NCBI GenBank assembly: GCA_036245805.1
Contig: BTRK01000001.1
Coordinates: 3,162,001-3,226,000 of the forward strand
Length of the DNA: 64,000 nucleotides
Origin: Pristionchus mayeri
Taxonomy: Eukaryota > Nematoda > Chromadorea > Rhabditida > Neodiplogasteridae
Direction: 5' to 3'
Below the pieces are notes generated by a model, which saw nothing but the letters and a program-made list of their open reading frames with translations, was not told where the DNA came from and did not search any database. Both the position numbers and the translations under genes were made by a program. This document shows, piece by piece, positions 54,321 to 63,721 of this stretch; positions within the stretch are counted from its first letter, which is position 1, and each line of letters opens with the position of its first letter.

Positions 54321-55652
54321 ATATCACAGGTCTTCTGAGAGATCGCAGGTGCCCTTTCACAAACTGTTCAAATTGCTTCAATCGGAACCCTGGTTTGGTG
54401 GTTGATGTACCTGAGGCCTAGTAACATTCAGTAAAATTTTTGGAGCCGTGAATTCAAAATTACCTAAAAGCCGGCTCTCACCATTTTGAAATTTCAAAAA
54501 TTCATATCTCCCTTCAAAGTTGAGCAAATGAGTCGCTAAAAAAACTAAAATGATCCTCTCGTCGAGTAGAATAACTTTATTGTTAAAGAGAAATTGAACG
54601 GAACACAAATTAATGGCGAAAATACAAAAAGTTTGGATTTTGGGATGCGAAAAATCGAGAAAAATGCAGTTCCTGAAAAATAAAATCATTACTACCTAAG
54701 AGTTTATTACAGATTCGAATTCTACGACCTTTTTTACCCCGAGGAAAATTACTTCCAAAAAAATCGAGAGCGTAATATCGCGCTTTTTTTCGCCGAGAAC
54801 ATGTCCGATAGCGTGTTTTTGCTCAAGATCGAAAATTTCAGTATATAATTTTTGTGTAGAAATCACTCAGATATATCTTTTCTTTCAAGTTTCGATGCTT
54901 CCCAACCTTTATATGCCAATTCCCGTCGAAAAAACCGGAGATTTCAATATTTTCAAAAATCATGATTTGCTACATAAAATTTGAGAAATTTGGTGAAAAG
55001 CATGATTTTTGAAAATATTGAAATCTCCGTTTTTTCGACGGGAATTGGCATATAAAGGTTGGGAAGCATCGAAACTTGAAAGAAAAGATATATCTGAGTG
55101 ATTTCTACACAAAAATTATATACTGAAATTTTCGATCTTGAGCAAAAACACGCTATCGGACATGTTCTCGGCGAAAAAAAGCGCGATATTACGCTCTCGA
55201 TTTTTTTGGAAGTAATTTTCCCCGGGGTAAAAAAGGTCGTAGAATTCGAATCTGTAATAAACTCTTAGGTAGTAATGATTTTATATTTCAGGAACTGCAT
55301 TTTTCTCGATTTTTCGCATCCCAAAATCCATACTTTTTGGATTTTCGCCATTAATTTGTGTTCCGTTCAATTTCTCTTTAGCAATAAAGTTATTCTACTC
55401 GACGAGTGGATCATTTTAGTTTTTTTAGCGACTCATTTGCTCAACTTTGAAGGGAGATATGAATTTTTGAACTTTCAAAATTTTGAGAGCCGGCTTTTAG
55501 GCAATTTTGAATTCACGGCTCCAAAAACTTTACTGAATGTTACTAGGCCTCAGGTACATCAACCACCAAACCGGGGTTCCGATTGAAGCAATTTGAACAG
55601 TTTGTAAAAGGGGGTCTCAATTTCATGCAATCTCTCAGAAGACCTGTGATAT
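54321..55652. mobile_element. Fold-back element G (1.33 kb)
   Basis: ATATCACAGGTCTTCTGAGA and TCTCAGAAGACCTGTGATAT bound arms of about 640 bp that meet near 54985. The mirrored ORFs 54378-54689 and 55275-55586 encode nearly the same peptide from the two arms. I regard this as a consequence of the palindrome and not as evidence of genes. CAAAAGCCGGCTCT also occurs in fold-back H. The ends begin with ATATCAC, like fold-back I. Confidence 0.85.
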
Positions 55653-55659
55653 GGCAGAG

Positions 55660-55860
55660 CTAATCTACTGCAGTTGATGCTGCTGCGTGACACCGCCCCC
55701 GGAATGGTTGGACTAGCTGCTGCACCGAAGGGAGATGAGGAGTGGCTTCTGCATGAATGGGATTATTTTATACTTCCTTGATCACCGATTTATCGGACTG
55801 TTTATTCACAAACGCCTTTCACCCTCGGCTGAAACATGAAATAAAATAGTGCAAGTTCTT
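55660..55860 (-). pseudogene. Decayed terminal-exon block
   Basis: The acceptor TTTCATGTTTCAG is intact, but the exon quickly meets stops. Later DNA (GGTGCAGCAGCTAGTCCAAC, GGGGGCGGTGTCACGCAGCA) aligns with the terminal exon at 46120-46319, confirming descent. Confidence 0.45.
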
Positions 55861-56099
55861 AGAAATTCGAAAGATGAGCTTGGGCTGACTGCTGGTGGCA
55901 CCCGCAGTATCGAATAAATTATTGTCTAAAAAATCTCCCAAGGCAGATTTTGTTTTCGCACACATTTCAGCAACACAATTTCGAATTGGTTATTTTTGAT
56001 ACTCCGAGAAGAAGAAAAAAACTGCACACATTCACGACTTGATATACATCGCATCCACCATGTGCATCATGCACGAAATGCTGCAGTCATAATTTCACA

Positions 56100-56160
56100 T
56101 TCATCATCATCCATTCCATCATCGGATGCATCTGCTGCAAAATCTAAAGTAGACATTAAA
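56100..56160 (-). pseudogene. DASDDG copy of the GFAN exon
   Basis: After CTACTTTAG the minus strand reads FAADASDDGMDDDECEIMTA and on for about 24 codons, then a stop. It is strongly acidic. It retains FA-x-DAS-D-x-G spacing seen in the other copies. It may be a functional variant, but no donor was found. Confidence 0.4.
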
Positions 56161-56189
56161 TATATAACACTTCCGATCTATCGTTGACG

Positions 56190-56640
56190 TGCATTTATTA
56201 ATGACTTTGGAGGACATAACTGAAGACTATCATATCAAGGGAAACCTCAGCAAGGTCAATTGTCAATGAAACTCAGATGTTCCAAAATTTGAATTTGAAA
56301 CCAGAAAAAAATACAATAAACCAGACTACTGACACGTCGGAAAACCGCAGTCCTAACCAAAATAAGTAGAAACAATCCGCTAAATTAACATTGTTGATAA
56401 CCATACGCCCCGAAGCAGCGGGTTTGGTAGTTGCAACGCACTTCAGAATCCCGAGGTCGACGGCGTAGTTAACTGTTGAACTTCACTGCCGAAGGACGAC
56501 GACGATTGATAGAAACTCCTGAATGTGGGAAGCGAATTCGCTTCAAGTGTGGGCACTCATACCGTCCAGTCGTTCATTCATCTGAAAAGATTTCTTGGAT
56601 TTCTCACAAAAATATTTATCTTAACTAGGTGAACTGGTGA
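56190..56640 (-). pseudogene. Block collinear with 48175-48650
   Basis: It begins with IDLAEVSLDMIV (minus) and continues as the DNA block shared with 48 kb (CTAACCAAAATAAG, GCAGCGGGTTT, GAACTTCACTGCCGA, AACTAGGTGAACTGGTGAA). It is about 70% similar by eye. Confidence 0.45.
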
Positions 56641-56679
56641 ATGATACAAGTAGTATTATTAGGGATCATTTGCGTCATT

Positions 56680-56905
56680 TGACGCAAATAAACCGTCAAA
56701 ATTTTTCAACTGTTGACTCACATCAAAGCTTTCCAGTTTTCCCTTATGACTCAGAACTTTCCGGTTTTCCCTCATATGGAAGCTTTCCAGTTTTTCCTCA
56801 CATTTCAATCAAAGTATTCCTAGTATTACTAGGTTGGCGTGGTTCTCGCCATTGGCGTGATTCTCGCCAATAAACCCTCAAAAATTTTCAACTGCTTTTA
56901 CTATT
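56680..56905. repeat. Small direct repeats left of the Polinton
   Basis: AATAAACCGTCAAAATTTTT CAACTG and its variant recur about 186 bp apart (56687 and 56871). Between them AGCTTTCCAGTTTTCCCT-type units of about 27 bp repeat three times. These could be the decayed end of the Polinton, but no matching inverted repeat is seen near 62345. Confidence 0.5.
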
Positions 56906-57013
56906 CCCTTTCCCTTTATACTTCCGCCTGAAGGGCAATTATCCGAGAGATTTTTCTCTAACCGTCTGTCCATAAAAGGAGGGGCAATTATCGCCCACTC
57001 TCACTTTCTGCCA

Positions 57014-57406
57014 ATGTCCGTTCGGTCCTTTCGTTTGTTGGATCTCCTTTGCGCTTTTCCAATCTCGGAACTGACCGACAGGGAAATTATATTTCTAGTC
57101 AAAGCTCTATTTAGATTTGCAAACAAATTTGGTCATATATCGGCTGACAGAGTTGTATCCAAAAAAGACGATGATAAAGGGCGGTCATTATTTTCTGATG
57201 CAAAGGTCATTGAGAAGCAATATCACTACGCTAAATTTCTAGTTAAACTCAGCAATGAAAAAGAATCAATCAGCAAAATCCTCACGGTTGACGAAGATTA
57301 CGAACTGAGAACAAAAGTTAAACCAAATCCAAATCTCCCTGTAATTGTCGACGGGAACAGTGGACAACACGTTCTGGAATCTTTCCATCTAAATGACTCG
57401 CAATAG
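57014..57406 (+). CDS. Unrecognised 130-aa protein at the Polinton left edge
   Basis: It is open from an ATG, with an N-terminal amphipathic/hydrophobic stretch (SFRLLDLLCAFPISELTD) and a mixed charged remainder. I do not recognise it. Its tail-to-tail placement with the ATPase fragment, only 40 bp away, and its codon usage suggest it belongs to the Polinton. It has no signal peptide or metal-binding motif. Confidence 0.5.
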   Translation: MSVRSFRLLDLLCAFPISELTDREIIFLVKALFRFANKFGHISADRVVSKKDDDKGRSLFSDAKVIEKQYHYAKFLVKLSNEKESISKILTVDEDYELRTKVKPNPNLPVIVDGNSGQHVLESFHLNDSQ

Positions 57407-57446
57407 TTGGTTTGTATAATTTGAACACATTTCTTACTGAATACTT

Positions 57447-57881
57447 TTATGGTCTCATCTTTTCAACATAATAAACAATTGAATTATCAAAAATGTTGGT
57501 ACAAAGTCTTCTATTGTCCGGTGTAGTGGGGTGCAAATCAATCATCAAATATCCATAAGGCTGTGATTTGACAGCGTCCTCATAAACTTCCCAGAAAAAA
57601 TTACTTTTTCCAGGAAATAATTGCTTAGCAAAATTTTGAATTTGCAAATTATCTCCGGTAAATTTGGTAAGGTAAATATATGTGCTATTGGCACGCGCTG
57701 TCCTTTCCTGTGCAAACAAAGACTGGACTATGCTAATTATCGAACAATTACAATGATGGGAAACACGTGTAAAAAGGTTGTTCAATTCAATCTTATTCTT
57801 AACGTAATATGACATGAGGTAATATGATAACACTAGCTGTAGCAAATGACATGAACAAGGGGTCGAAGGCTTCTCATGCAT
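57447..57881 (-). pseudogene. Polinton packaging ATPase, C-terminal fragment
   Basis: The FtsK/HerA-type ATPase drives genome packaging in Polintons and related viruses. The C-terminal part is recognisable from about residue 21: the KN-x5-NLFTRVSHH segment, a SIVQSLF strand, KQLFPG, then PYGYLMIDLHPTTPDNRRL and a short tail. The Walker A region is absent, and the position of Walker B reads LSYYLM without its acidic pair. The first 20 codons overlap a plus-strand gene and look spurious. A deletion or rearrangement near 57815-57840 fused this fragment to the capsid side. Confidence 0.75.
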
Positions 57882-57997
57882 TTAAGCGAGCAGGGAGACA
57901 GACAATTCGCAATCTAACCGGACTTGGCAGTCGTAAAAGACGCAATTCTGATACAATCACTTCTGAGAAACGGTCGTATTTTATTCCCGCTCCATAA
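57824..57997 (+). CDS. Small basic Polinton protein before the capsid gene
   Basis: The 57 codons, or 48 from the second ATG at 57851, include KASHAFKRAGRQTIRNLTGL and GSRKRRNSD. Its stop overlaps the capsid start by one base (TAATG). Short basic proteins commonly precede the capsid gene in Polintons and recall adenovirus core peptides. That comparison is an inference from position and charge. The second ATG is more likely because it avoids part of the overlap with the ATPase fragment. Confidence 0.6.
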   Translation: MITLAVANDMNKGSKASHAFKRAGRQTIRNLTGLGSRKRRNSDTITSEKRSYFIPAP

Positions 57998-58686
57998 TGC
58001 ATAAAATTTTCAATTCAAAGTCAAAGAAAACTACTGTACCCGAGCTTGACCTTTTTAGTATTCCCGATACTTCAGTAGGCGTAGTAAACAGTCGTTATGT
58101 TGAATGTCCTCTAGTTAATTCACTTTCTTCCGGTTCGGGTCCCATCGAATGGAGATATAATTTGCAAAAAAGTTTCCTAAATCTCCAGCGCAGTTATGTA
58201 CAGTTTACAATTGGACTCAGAGATAAGGATGGAAAGAAACATGTTGTTGAAGAAGGACAATCTCTGCCAATTGCATTTTGTCAAATGATTGGAAAGACTC
58301 TATTCAAGCAATTCCAAGTGTACATTAATGGTGTGATGGTGGAAGATTCGTCTCCTCTATATGCGTGGAATAGTATCATTGAGACCGAGCTCAACTTTGA
58401 CACTGATACCAAAAATACCACACTTTCGCTTGGTGGATATACCTCGGACGACAATCCCAACAGCCCTTCTTCAGTAGGTCATGTCAAAAGACAAAGTTGG
58501 ATCAAAAAGGACGGAGAAGGACAGTTTGCCGCAACACTCAATCTTAATCTCTTCAGCCAACCCCGCCTGCTTCTGAACTACGTCGATTTTAAGCTCATTG
58601 CTTATTTCAATGATCCCAAGTTTGTCATTGATTTGTTTGAGTTGGACAAGGATCAAAAAGCCCCTTCTGACACTATTTACACATAG
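57997..58686 (+). pseudogene. Polinton major capsid protein, N-terminal part
   Basis: This is the double-jelly-roll capsid protein. The first 229 codons hold the N-terminal jelly roll, with YVECPLVNS near the start, GPIEWRYN, a FKQFQVYINGVMVEDSS-type strand and SLGGYTSDDNPNS. The frame ends at TAG 58684-58686, but the protein continues in another frame (58698-59333). The break lies within about 58665-58697 and equals a one- or two-base length change. The rest of the gene is free of stops, so the damage is limited or is a sequencing error. Confidence 0.85.
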
Positions 58687-58697
58687 GAGATCCGGAC

Positions 58698-59333
58698 ATG
58701 AAACTTCTTCTTCATGAGTACGAACTTCATGATTCCGCATCTCTCGCAATCGAGCAACTTTTGAAAAAGGAGAAGATGGTGACATATCCCATTACAAATG
58801 TAGAAATGCGTAGTTTCTATGTGGCAGCCGGACGTTTCGATGTTCCCGAATGTCGACTTTTGACTTCGGCTATTCCCAAGAGAGTAGTCATGTGCATGGT
58901 TGATGCTCAATCATATCAGGGCTCGCACACTAAAAACCCATTCAATTTTAAACATTTTGACATCAAGGATGCTTTCCTAGAGTGTGGAGGACGAACCATT
59001 CCATCCCGACCACTTAATCTCAACTTTGACAAAGATTTGTACATGCCAGCATATCTTAACATGCTCGAAGGAACGGGGATGGCTCGAACTGCTAGTAACA
59101 ATGGAATTACCAGAGAAATGTTCAAGAATGGATCCGCCTTCTTTGTATTTGAAATTTCGCCATCTTTGGATTCAGAAACGTTTGATCTCATTAATCTTGG
59201 TACTACGAGTTTTAATATTGCGTTTAACAAGCCTGTGTCCGAAGGTTGTCTGTATTGTATTCTTCATTGTGAGCAGGATTCTATTTTTACAATTGACGAT
59301 AATCGTGTACCCCATGTAGATGCTCTCATGTAA
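58698..59333 (+). pseudogene. Polinton major capsid protein, C-terminal part
   Basis: This is the continuation of the capsid gene in a different frame. Open coding extends slightly upstream of the ATG (to at least 58680), so the ATG is internal and not a start. It contains VTYPITNVEMRSFYVAAG, a VDAQSYQGSHTKNPFNFKHF block typical of nematode F54H12.2-like Polinton capsids, and a C-terminal EGCLYCILHCEQ strand. The two parts total about 440 residues, a normal length. Confidence 0.85.
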
Positions 59334-59408
59334 ATAAGCAATTTATTTTTAAACAATAAAATATCATGACCTAATAACAGTGTACTTTAATGTAATATCA
59401 AAAGTAGA

Positions 59409-60296
59409 TTATGCAGCTCTAACGAGTTCTTGCTCATAAACGATTCCTGTGATTTCTTCTCCGGCTTGGTCGACTATTCTGTATGTGGGCGGTGATCCAG
59501 AAAGAGCTTGCACTATTTGAAATGTCTCATTTGTCCATCCCGATTCGTATCCACGTCGAAATGCCTTGCTTTGGTGGCTCATTCTCACGATATCCCCTAC
59601 AGCATACTTGGCCTTTTTCACAGGGCTGTTTGGTGAATCAAATGGTTGAACTTGCCCCGAAAATGCTTCTTGAGGAGTACATTTTATCATTCTATGATAG
59701 GAATTGTTGATTGCTTTTGTCAACTTTTCAGCAATATCAATCCATTTCTTGGTTCTATTTGCTGTGAAATATTTGAATAGACGAGTCTCCCATGTCCTAT
59801 TGAAGCGTTCCACCATTGCACATTTAATATCAGAATTTGGATGAATAAGATTAATATTACGAATTTGAAGATACTCTTTGACTCGAGAGTTTACAAATTC
59901 TTCCCCCCCCTATCACTAATAAGAAATGCCGGAAATAATTTCAGCCGTTCAAATGTGTGTTGCAGGGCATCGCGCACATTCTGACCTGTTTTTCTATGAA
60001 TAGGAATAGTGAATGCATAACGGCTATAAAAATCAATCATAGACATGCAGTAATGATATCCCTTATTTTGCCGAGAAAAACTACTGAACATGCGAAAAAA
60101 ACATAGTCCCCTTTGGTTTTTCGGCGAGGAAATTTATAGCGAATTTGTTTATGTTTAGAGTATACATGTTGTTTTTTTCTAGAAAACGTTCAACATTTTT
60201 ACTGTTTTGGCGACTAGCCTTTTGCAAAGGACCGTGAGAGGAAAATGCTGTTGGTTCATCGAGATTGTAGAATAATCTTTTCAATGTTGACGACAT
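59409..60296 (-). pseudogene. Polinton integrase, broken in three pieces
   Basis: This is a retrovirus-like integrase that inserts the element. The N-terminal piece (60081-60296) has NLDEPTAFSSHGPLQKASR and a helical core. The middle piece (59891-60091) has MIDFYSRYAFTIP and the second catalytic Asp in LISDRGG. The C-terminal piece (59409-59816) starts near the catalytic Glu (VERFNRTW) and ends in a chromodomain-like region with VRMSHQSKAFRRGYESGW. Frame changes fall at a seven-base run near 60090 and an eight-base G/C run at 59903-59910. The segment that should hold the first Asp is not visible. Both shifts are at homopolymers, so some may be assembly errors. Confidence 0.8.
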
Positions 60297-60336
60297 GACA
60301 TGAATGATTCAAATTGAAATTTATCGAACATTTTAA

Positions 60337-61020
60337 TTATTTCCAAGCACGAACATATAGACGACCATTTCCGTGTTGAACACGATGCAGACGGGAATTC
60401 TTGGTTGGTCTCATCCAACTGGGCATGTTTTGATCATTGCTTACAATAGTCTTTTTCTTTGTTTCGGTTATGACAGGTCCTGACGGCGTTGAAATTGAAT
60501 AAGCCTTTTAAATTCGAGGGCATGCAGACTTCGGCACTCGAGTTCTTGTAGACTTTGGAATGACCGGAGTGACTTTTTTTGGTGGACGGAAAGAAGTGAT
60601 ATTTCTGGGTGCTGGTGGAATGGCCGGTAGCGGATGAAAAGAAGGAATATGAGCTGTACGTAAATCTTCTAGAGAATTTGCCTGAGTTGATGCAAGATTG
60701 AAATCTTCGTGAATAAGTTGATTGTCAAATGTGTAGTCATCGTCAATGGGATTTCGTGGTTCAGAATAAAAATCAATCAATGGAGGGGTGTTGTCAATAG
60801 ATGGGGTGTTATGTATGGATTCAGAACGTTCGTCTTTTAGGTCATGTTCTTTTCGAAAATTAATTAGTCTAGCAAGACGATCTTGATACAATCTCATCTT
60901 ATGATGAGCAGAAATGTCTTTTCTTAGAGCAATATCATCTAACTTTTTTTCCATTTCAATTGCATTGGATTCTTGTTGAGTAACGGCGACAAAGGGTTGA
61001 ACACGTGAAGCGTATTTCAT
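60337..61020 (-). pseudogene. Conserved Polinton protein with premature stop
   Basis: An N-terminal helical unit (MEKKLDDIALRKDISAHHKM, then RLYQDRLARLINF) is of the type found in many Polintons in the gene beside the integrase. It is followed by a disordered Pro/Ser-rich middle. TAA at 60508-60510 ends the frame, but the same frame stays open for 56 further codons to 60337, ending RVQHGNGRLYVRAWK, which looks like the natural C-terminus. So a single nonsense codon truncates it. The start overlaps the upstream gene by ATGA. Confidence 0.7.
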
Positions 61021-61307
61021 TTCAAAGATAGTGCGGCTTGGACAACTGTTCTAACAAAATGAGAAGCAAACGTAAGTAGCAATTCACGGGCTTTTTTCGC
61101 GTCTCTACACTTACCAATATAACGAATAATAGGCAAAAATTTGACAATTGCGGCTCGTTCGGATCGATTAAATGCAATTTTATGAATGTTAAATATAATT
61201 TCCACAAGAATACCAATCTCTGAATTGGACGCGTCTATAATGGCAATACGGGGATTGTTAATAACTTTTATTAGAAAATTTGCATTATGGGAAACACGAC
61301 TGTTCAT
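61017..61307 (-). CDS. Small conserved Polinton protein
   Basis: It has 96 codons. The order is a helical region (EIIFNIHKIAFNRSERAAIV), a basic linker (KCRDAKKARELL) and a hydrophobic C-terminus (FVRTVVQAALSL). The layout matches a small gene found next to the protease or zinc-finger gene in other Polintons, of uncertain structural role. It overlaps both neighbours by four bases (ATGA). Intact. Confidence 0.6.
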   Translation of the reverse strand: MNSRVSHNANFLIKVINNPRIAIIDASNSEIGILVEIIFNIHKIAFNRSERAAIVKFLPIIRYIGKCRDAKKARELLLTFASHFVRTVVQAALSLK

Positions 61308-61555
61308 TGCGAAAAAATTTTGACTGAAATACTTCCATCGGTTTGGCTTTTGTAGATACCGAGATTGCAGACCGGGATCACATCGACTTCTTCCTTGACT
61401 TGCTTTGCAGCGTGGACTTTATTATGACGTTTGCGTGAAAAAGACGACGAAAATACTCTATTGCAAATAGAGCAGAAAAGATTCGAATGCGTTTCCGACA
61501 TGTGCTTCGTGAGGTCATCGACTGAAGATGGGCAGATAGTACAGAGAGAAGACAT
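61304..61555 (-). CDS. Polinton zinc-finger protein
   Basis: Using the ATG at 61555 it has 83 codons. Two C2H2-like units are visible: CTICPSSVDDLTKHMSETH and FCSICNRVFSSSFSRKRH followed by NKVH. Nucleic-acid binding is inferred. The open frame extends up to the protease stop, but without another ATG. The stop overlaps the next ATG by four bases. Intact. Confidence 0.75.
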   Translation of the reverse strand: MSSLCTICPSSVDDLTKHMSETHSNLFCSICNRVFSSSFSRKRHNKVHAAKQVKEEVDVIPVCNLGIYKSQTDGSISVKIFSQ

Positions 61556-61572
61556 GACACAACCACTCGTGA

Positions 61573-62028
61573 TCAATGAAGGGAGGCCAAATGAAAAGAA
61601 AATTGATTTTTAAGATATTTGCGCACATATATATCGTCCTTTTTAACTCGATGAAAGGTTGACACTACAGATCTAAACGATCGTTTTGCAAACATCATTT
61701 CATTAATCACAAAAATACAGTACGCTCCACATGTGATTTCATTCAAATCCTGGTGTTTCTCTCTGTTGTAAAAACATTGGTCAAATTTTGAGCAAAATGA
61801 ACGGATTGAATCGATTTGTGGGGTACCGCCAAAAGAGTCAAAATAATAACATTTCCTGTTCTCAACAACAATCGCCAACCAATGAGTCCCAGATTGATTC
61901 GACGGATCAGAGTTGGCAATTAATCCAAAATTTGCAAGCCCGTTTACGTTGGGTAAAAAGTCTGACGGAAATACCCCAAGAAAGTTGGGAATATGCGCCA
62001 GCAAAGAGTTAATCTCGTCCGAATTCAT
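61573..62028 (-). CDS. Polinton adenovirus-type cysteine protease
   Basis: At 151 codons it is near the usual length. It processes virion proteins in Polintons and related viruses. Visible active-site elements are His49 in GTHWLAI, Asp64 in CYYFDSFG and the nucleophile Cys100 in EITCGAYC, with Gln93 a candidate oxyanion residue. No frameshift is present, so it could still be active. It begins 9 bp after the PPxY protein and leads a run of four minus-strand genes with minimal spacing. Confidence 0.9.
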   Translation of the reverse strand: MNSDEINSLLAHIPNFLGVFPSDFLPNVNGLANFGLIANSDPSNQSGTHWLAIVVENRKCYYFDSFGGTPQIDSIRSFCSKFDQCFYNREKHQDLNEITCGAYCIFVINEMMFAKRSFRSVVSTFHRVKKDDIYVRKYLKNQFSFHLASLH

Positions 62029-62037
62029 TCAAATGAT

Positions 62038-62319
62038 TTATCTGTTTACGAATTTGCATTTAACTATGCCGTCAACGACAATAAGCAGTAGGTTTGGGCA
62101 ATATTTTTCAATAAAACTAGTCATTCCAGTAATCTGTATGGCTTCGTTAATATCGTGAAGAATTTCGAAAATACATCCTAGCGATATTGTACCTTGGCGA
62201 AGGAAAACAATTAGTTCAATCAGACGAGCAAGTCCTTTTGTTTGATCCGGATGAAATGTCTTGTAAAGTTCATTATACTCGGGAGGTGGAGAAGAAGAAG
62301 GAGAAGTCCAACCACTCAT
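62038..62319 (-). CDS. Unrecognised 93-aa protein with PPxY motif
   Basis: It is open from an ATG. The N-terminus has SSSPPPEYNELY, a PPxY motif (PPEY at residues 12-15) of the type that binds WW domains of NEDD4-like ligases. The rest is hydrophobic and helical (GLARLIELIVFLRQGTISLG). It ends 9 bp before the protease start, so it belongs to the Polinton cassette. I do not know a counterpart. Confidence 0.6.
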   Translation of the reverse strand: MSGWTSPSSSPPPEYNELYKTFHPDQTKGLARLIELIVFLRQGTISLGCIFEILHDINEAIQITGMTSFIEKYCPNLLLIVVDGIVKCKFVNR

Positions 62320-62368
62320 AGCAACTACCAGCTTTTGAAATGAGAATGAATGCTTCGAACAGTACTTA

Positions 62369-63597
62369 TGAGAGACTTTTTGAGTCAGTGAACATATTTG
62401 TGAAGACCCTTGGCAAAGTGCGAAAAATCGAAATCGCCCATAATGTGCCTACATGTAGTACTCGACGAGCATAGCTTGGGTGACCCATCCCGAGTGTTCT
62501 AGATCACTCTCTGCGAAATGGGACACATTTAAATCTTAACAGTGAAATTTCGAATTTCGCCATTTCGAAACCGATTTGAATGGTGGATGTCTCAAAAAAT
62601 TTATAATATTCCATGGATTATATGCAACAAATTCTAGAATGATTGGGCATCAACTCGTGAAGAAACATCGAAAAAAATTTTTTTTTAATTTTTCATTTAT
62701 TCAGATGGGTAGGTAGCCACCATTTTTATTGTTTTATTATCTCGAGCTTTATGCATACTATTAGTAGAAAAAATTTTAAAAAAATGAAAAATACAGTTTT
62801 TGAGATATTGAAATAAAATCATTTCGTGATCACGTCAAACTACCGTATTTCAGATGGAGGGTGATGCTGGATTTTCCTAAGGTTACATGAGGCGCATCAT
62901 CCAGACTGTGTCAGTTATCATTTTTCGGCTACCGTAGTATGAACTACTGTAACACCGATATTGTTGACACACCAAATGGTGCAAATCAATCCTTAGTGGC
63001 ACAATAGAGGCCGGAAAGGGTGAAATGAATTTATGCAACATACAGTAATCCTTATACTCTACCCTGACAATCGTGAACTAAATTCGTGTAATGGCCTCTT
63101 CATTCAGCACACTCTCTCATCACTCGAGTACGGTAGTTTGACGTGATCACGAAATGATTTTAATTCAATATCTCAAAAACTGTATTTTTTATTTTATTTT
63201 TATTTTTTCAACTAATAGTATGCATAAAGCTAGAGATAATAAAACAATAAAAATGGTGGCTACCTACCCATCTGAATAAATGAAAAATTAAAAAAAAAAT
63301 TTTTTCGATGTTTCTTCACGAGTTGATGCCCCATCATTCTAGAATTTGTTGCATATAATCCATGGAAAATTATCAATTTTTTGAGACATCAACCATTCAA
63401 ATCGGTTTCGAAATGGCGAAATTCGAAATTTCACTGTTAAGATTTAAATGTGTCCCATTTCGCAGAGAGTGATCTAGAACACTCGGGATGGGGCACCCGA
63501 GCTATGCTCGTCGAGTACTACATGTAGGCACATTATGGGCGATTTCGATTTTTCGCACTTTGCCAAGCACATGTTCACTGACACAAAAAGTCTCTCT
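62369..63597. mobile_element. Palindromic element A, copy 3
   Basis: TGAGAGACTTTTTGAGTCAG at the left and CACAAAAAGTCTCTCT at the right are flanked by TA. The arms meet near 63000 and carry the CTACCGTA, GGTGGCTACC and CTCGACGAGCATAGC blocks of copies 1 and 2. It begins about 50 bp after the last Polinton gene, so it sits at or inside the broken Polinton edge. Confidence 0.85.
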
Positions 63598-63721
63598 TAT
63601 AGGTTGAGTTGCGAGTACTTGAATCTCCAATGCTGAAGGAGACAGTAAACAATCAAAGTTAAATATGCCAAAAATTTACAAAAGTTAAAATTTGAAAAAT
63701 GAAAATGGAATGAGACTTTAC

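Larger units (their letters stand above)
57000..62345. mobile_element. Truncated Maverick/Polinton
   Basis: About 5.3 kb of contiguous Polinton-type genes are present: ATPase fragment, small basic protein, major capsid protein, integrase, two conserved structural-type proteins, zinc-finger protein, adenovirus-type protease and a PPxY protein. Family B DNA polymerase, the rest of the ATPase and both long terminal repeats are not found. Intact Polintons are typically 15-20 kb, so at least half is gone. Several genes carry frameshifts or stops. Its coding density contrasts sharply with the rest of the window. Confidence 0.9.

Noticed and set aside
54378..55586. Two similar 103-aa ORFs in opposite orientation as a gene pair
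   Set aside because: They are the two arms of one palindrome. Similarity follows from the inverted repeat and includes changes that do not respect codons.
1960..56640. Naming the exon family a toxin-antidote or chemoreceptor locus
   Set aside because: Rapid turnover and membrane segments would fit, but no diagnostic motif supports either reading.
58916..59230. 104-aa minus-strand ORF
   Set aside because: Antisense to the capsid gene, whose protein family is recognisable.
61556..61576. Extended start for the zinc-finger protein
   Set aside because: The longer frame would begin at TTG; the first ATG is at 61555.
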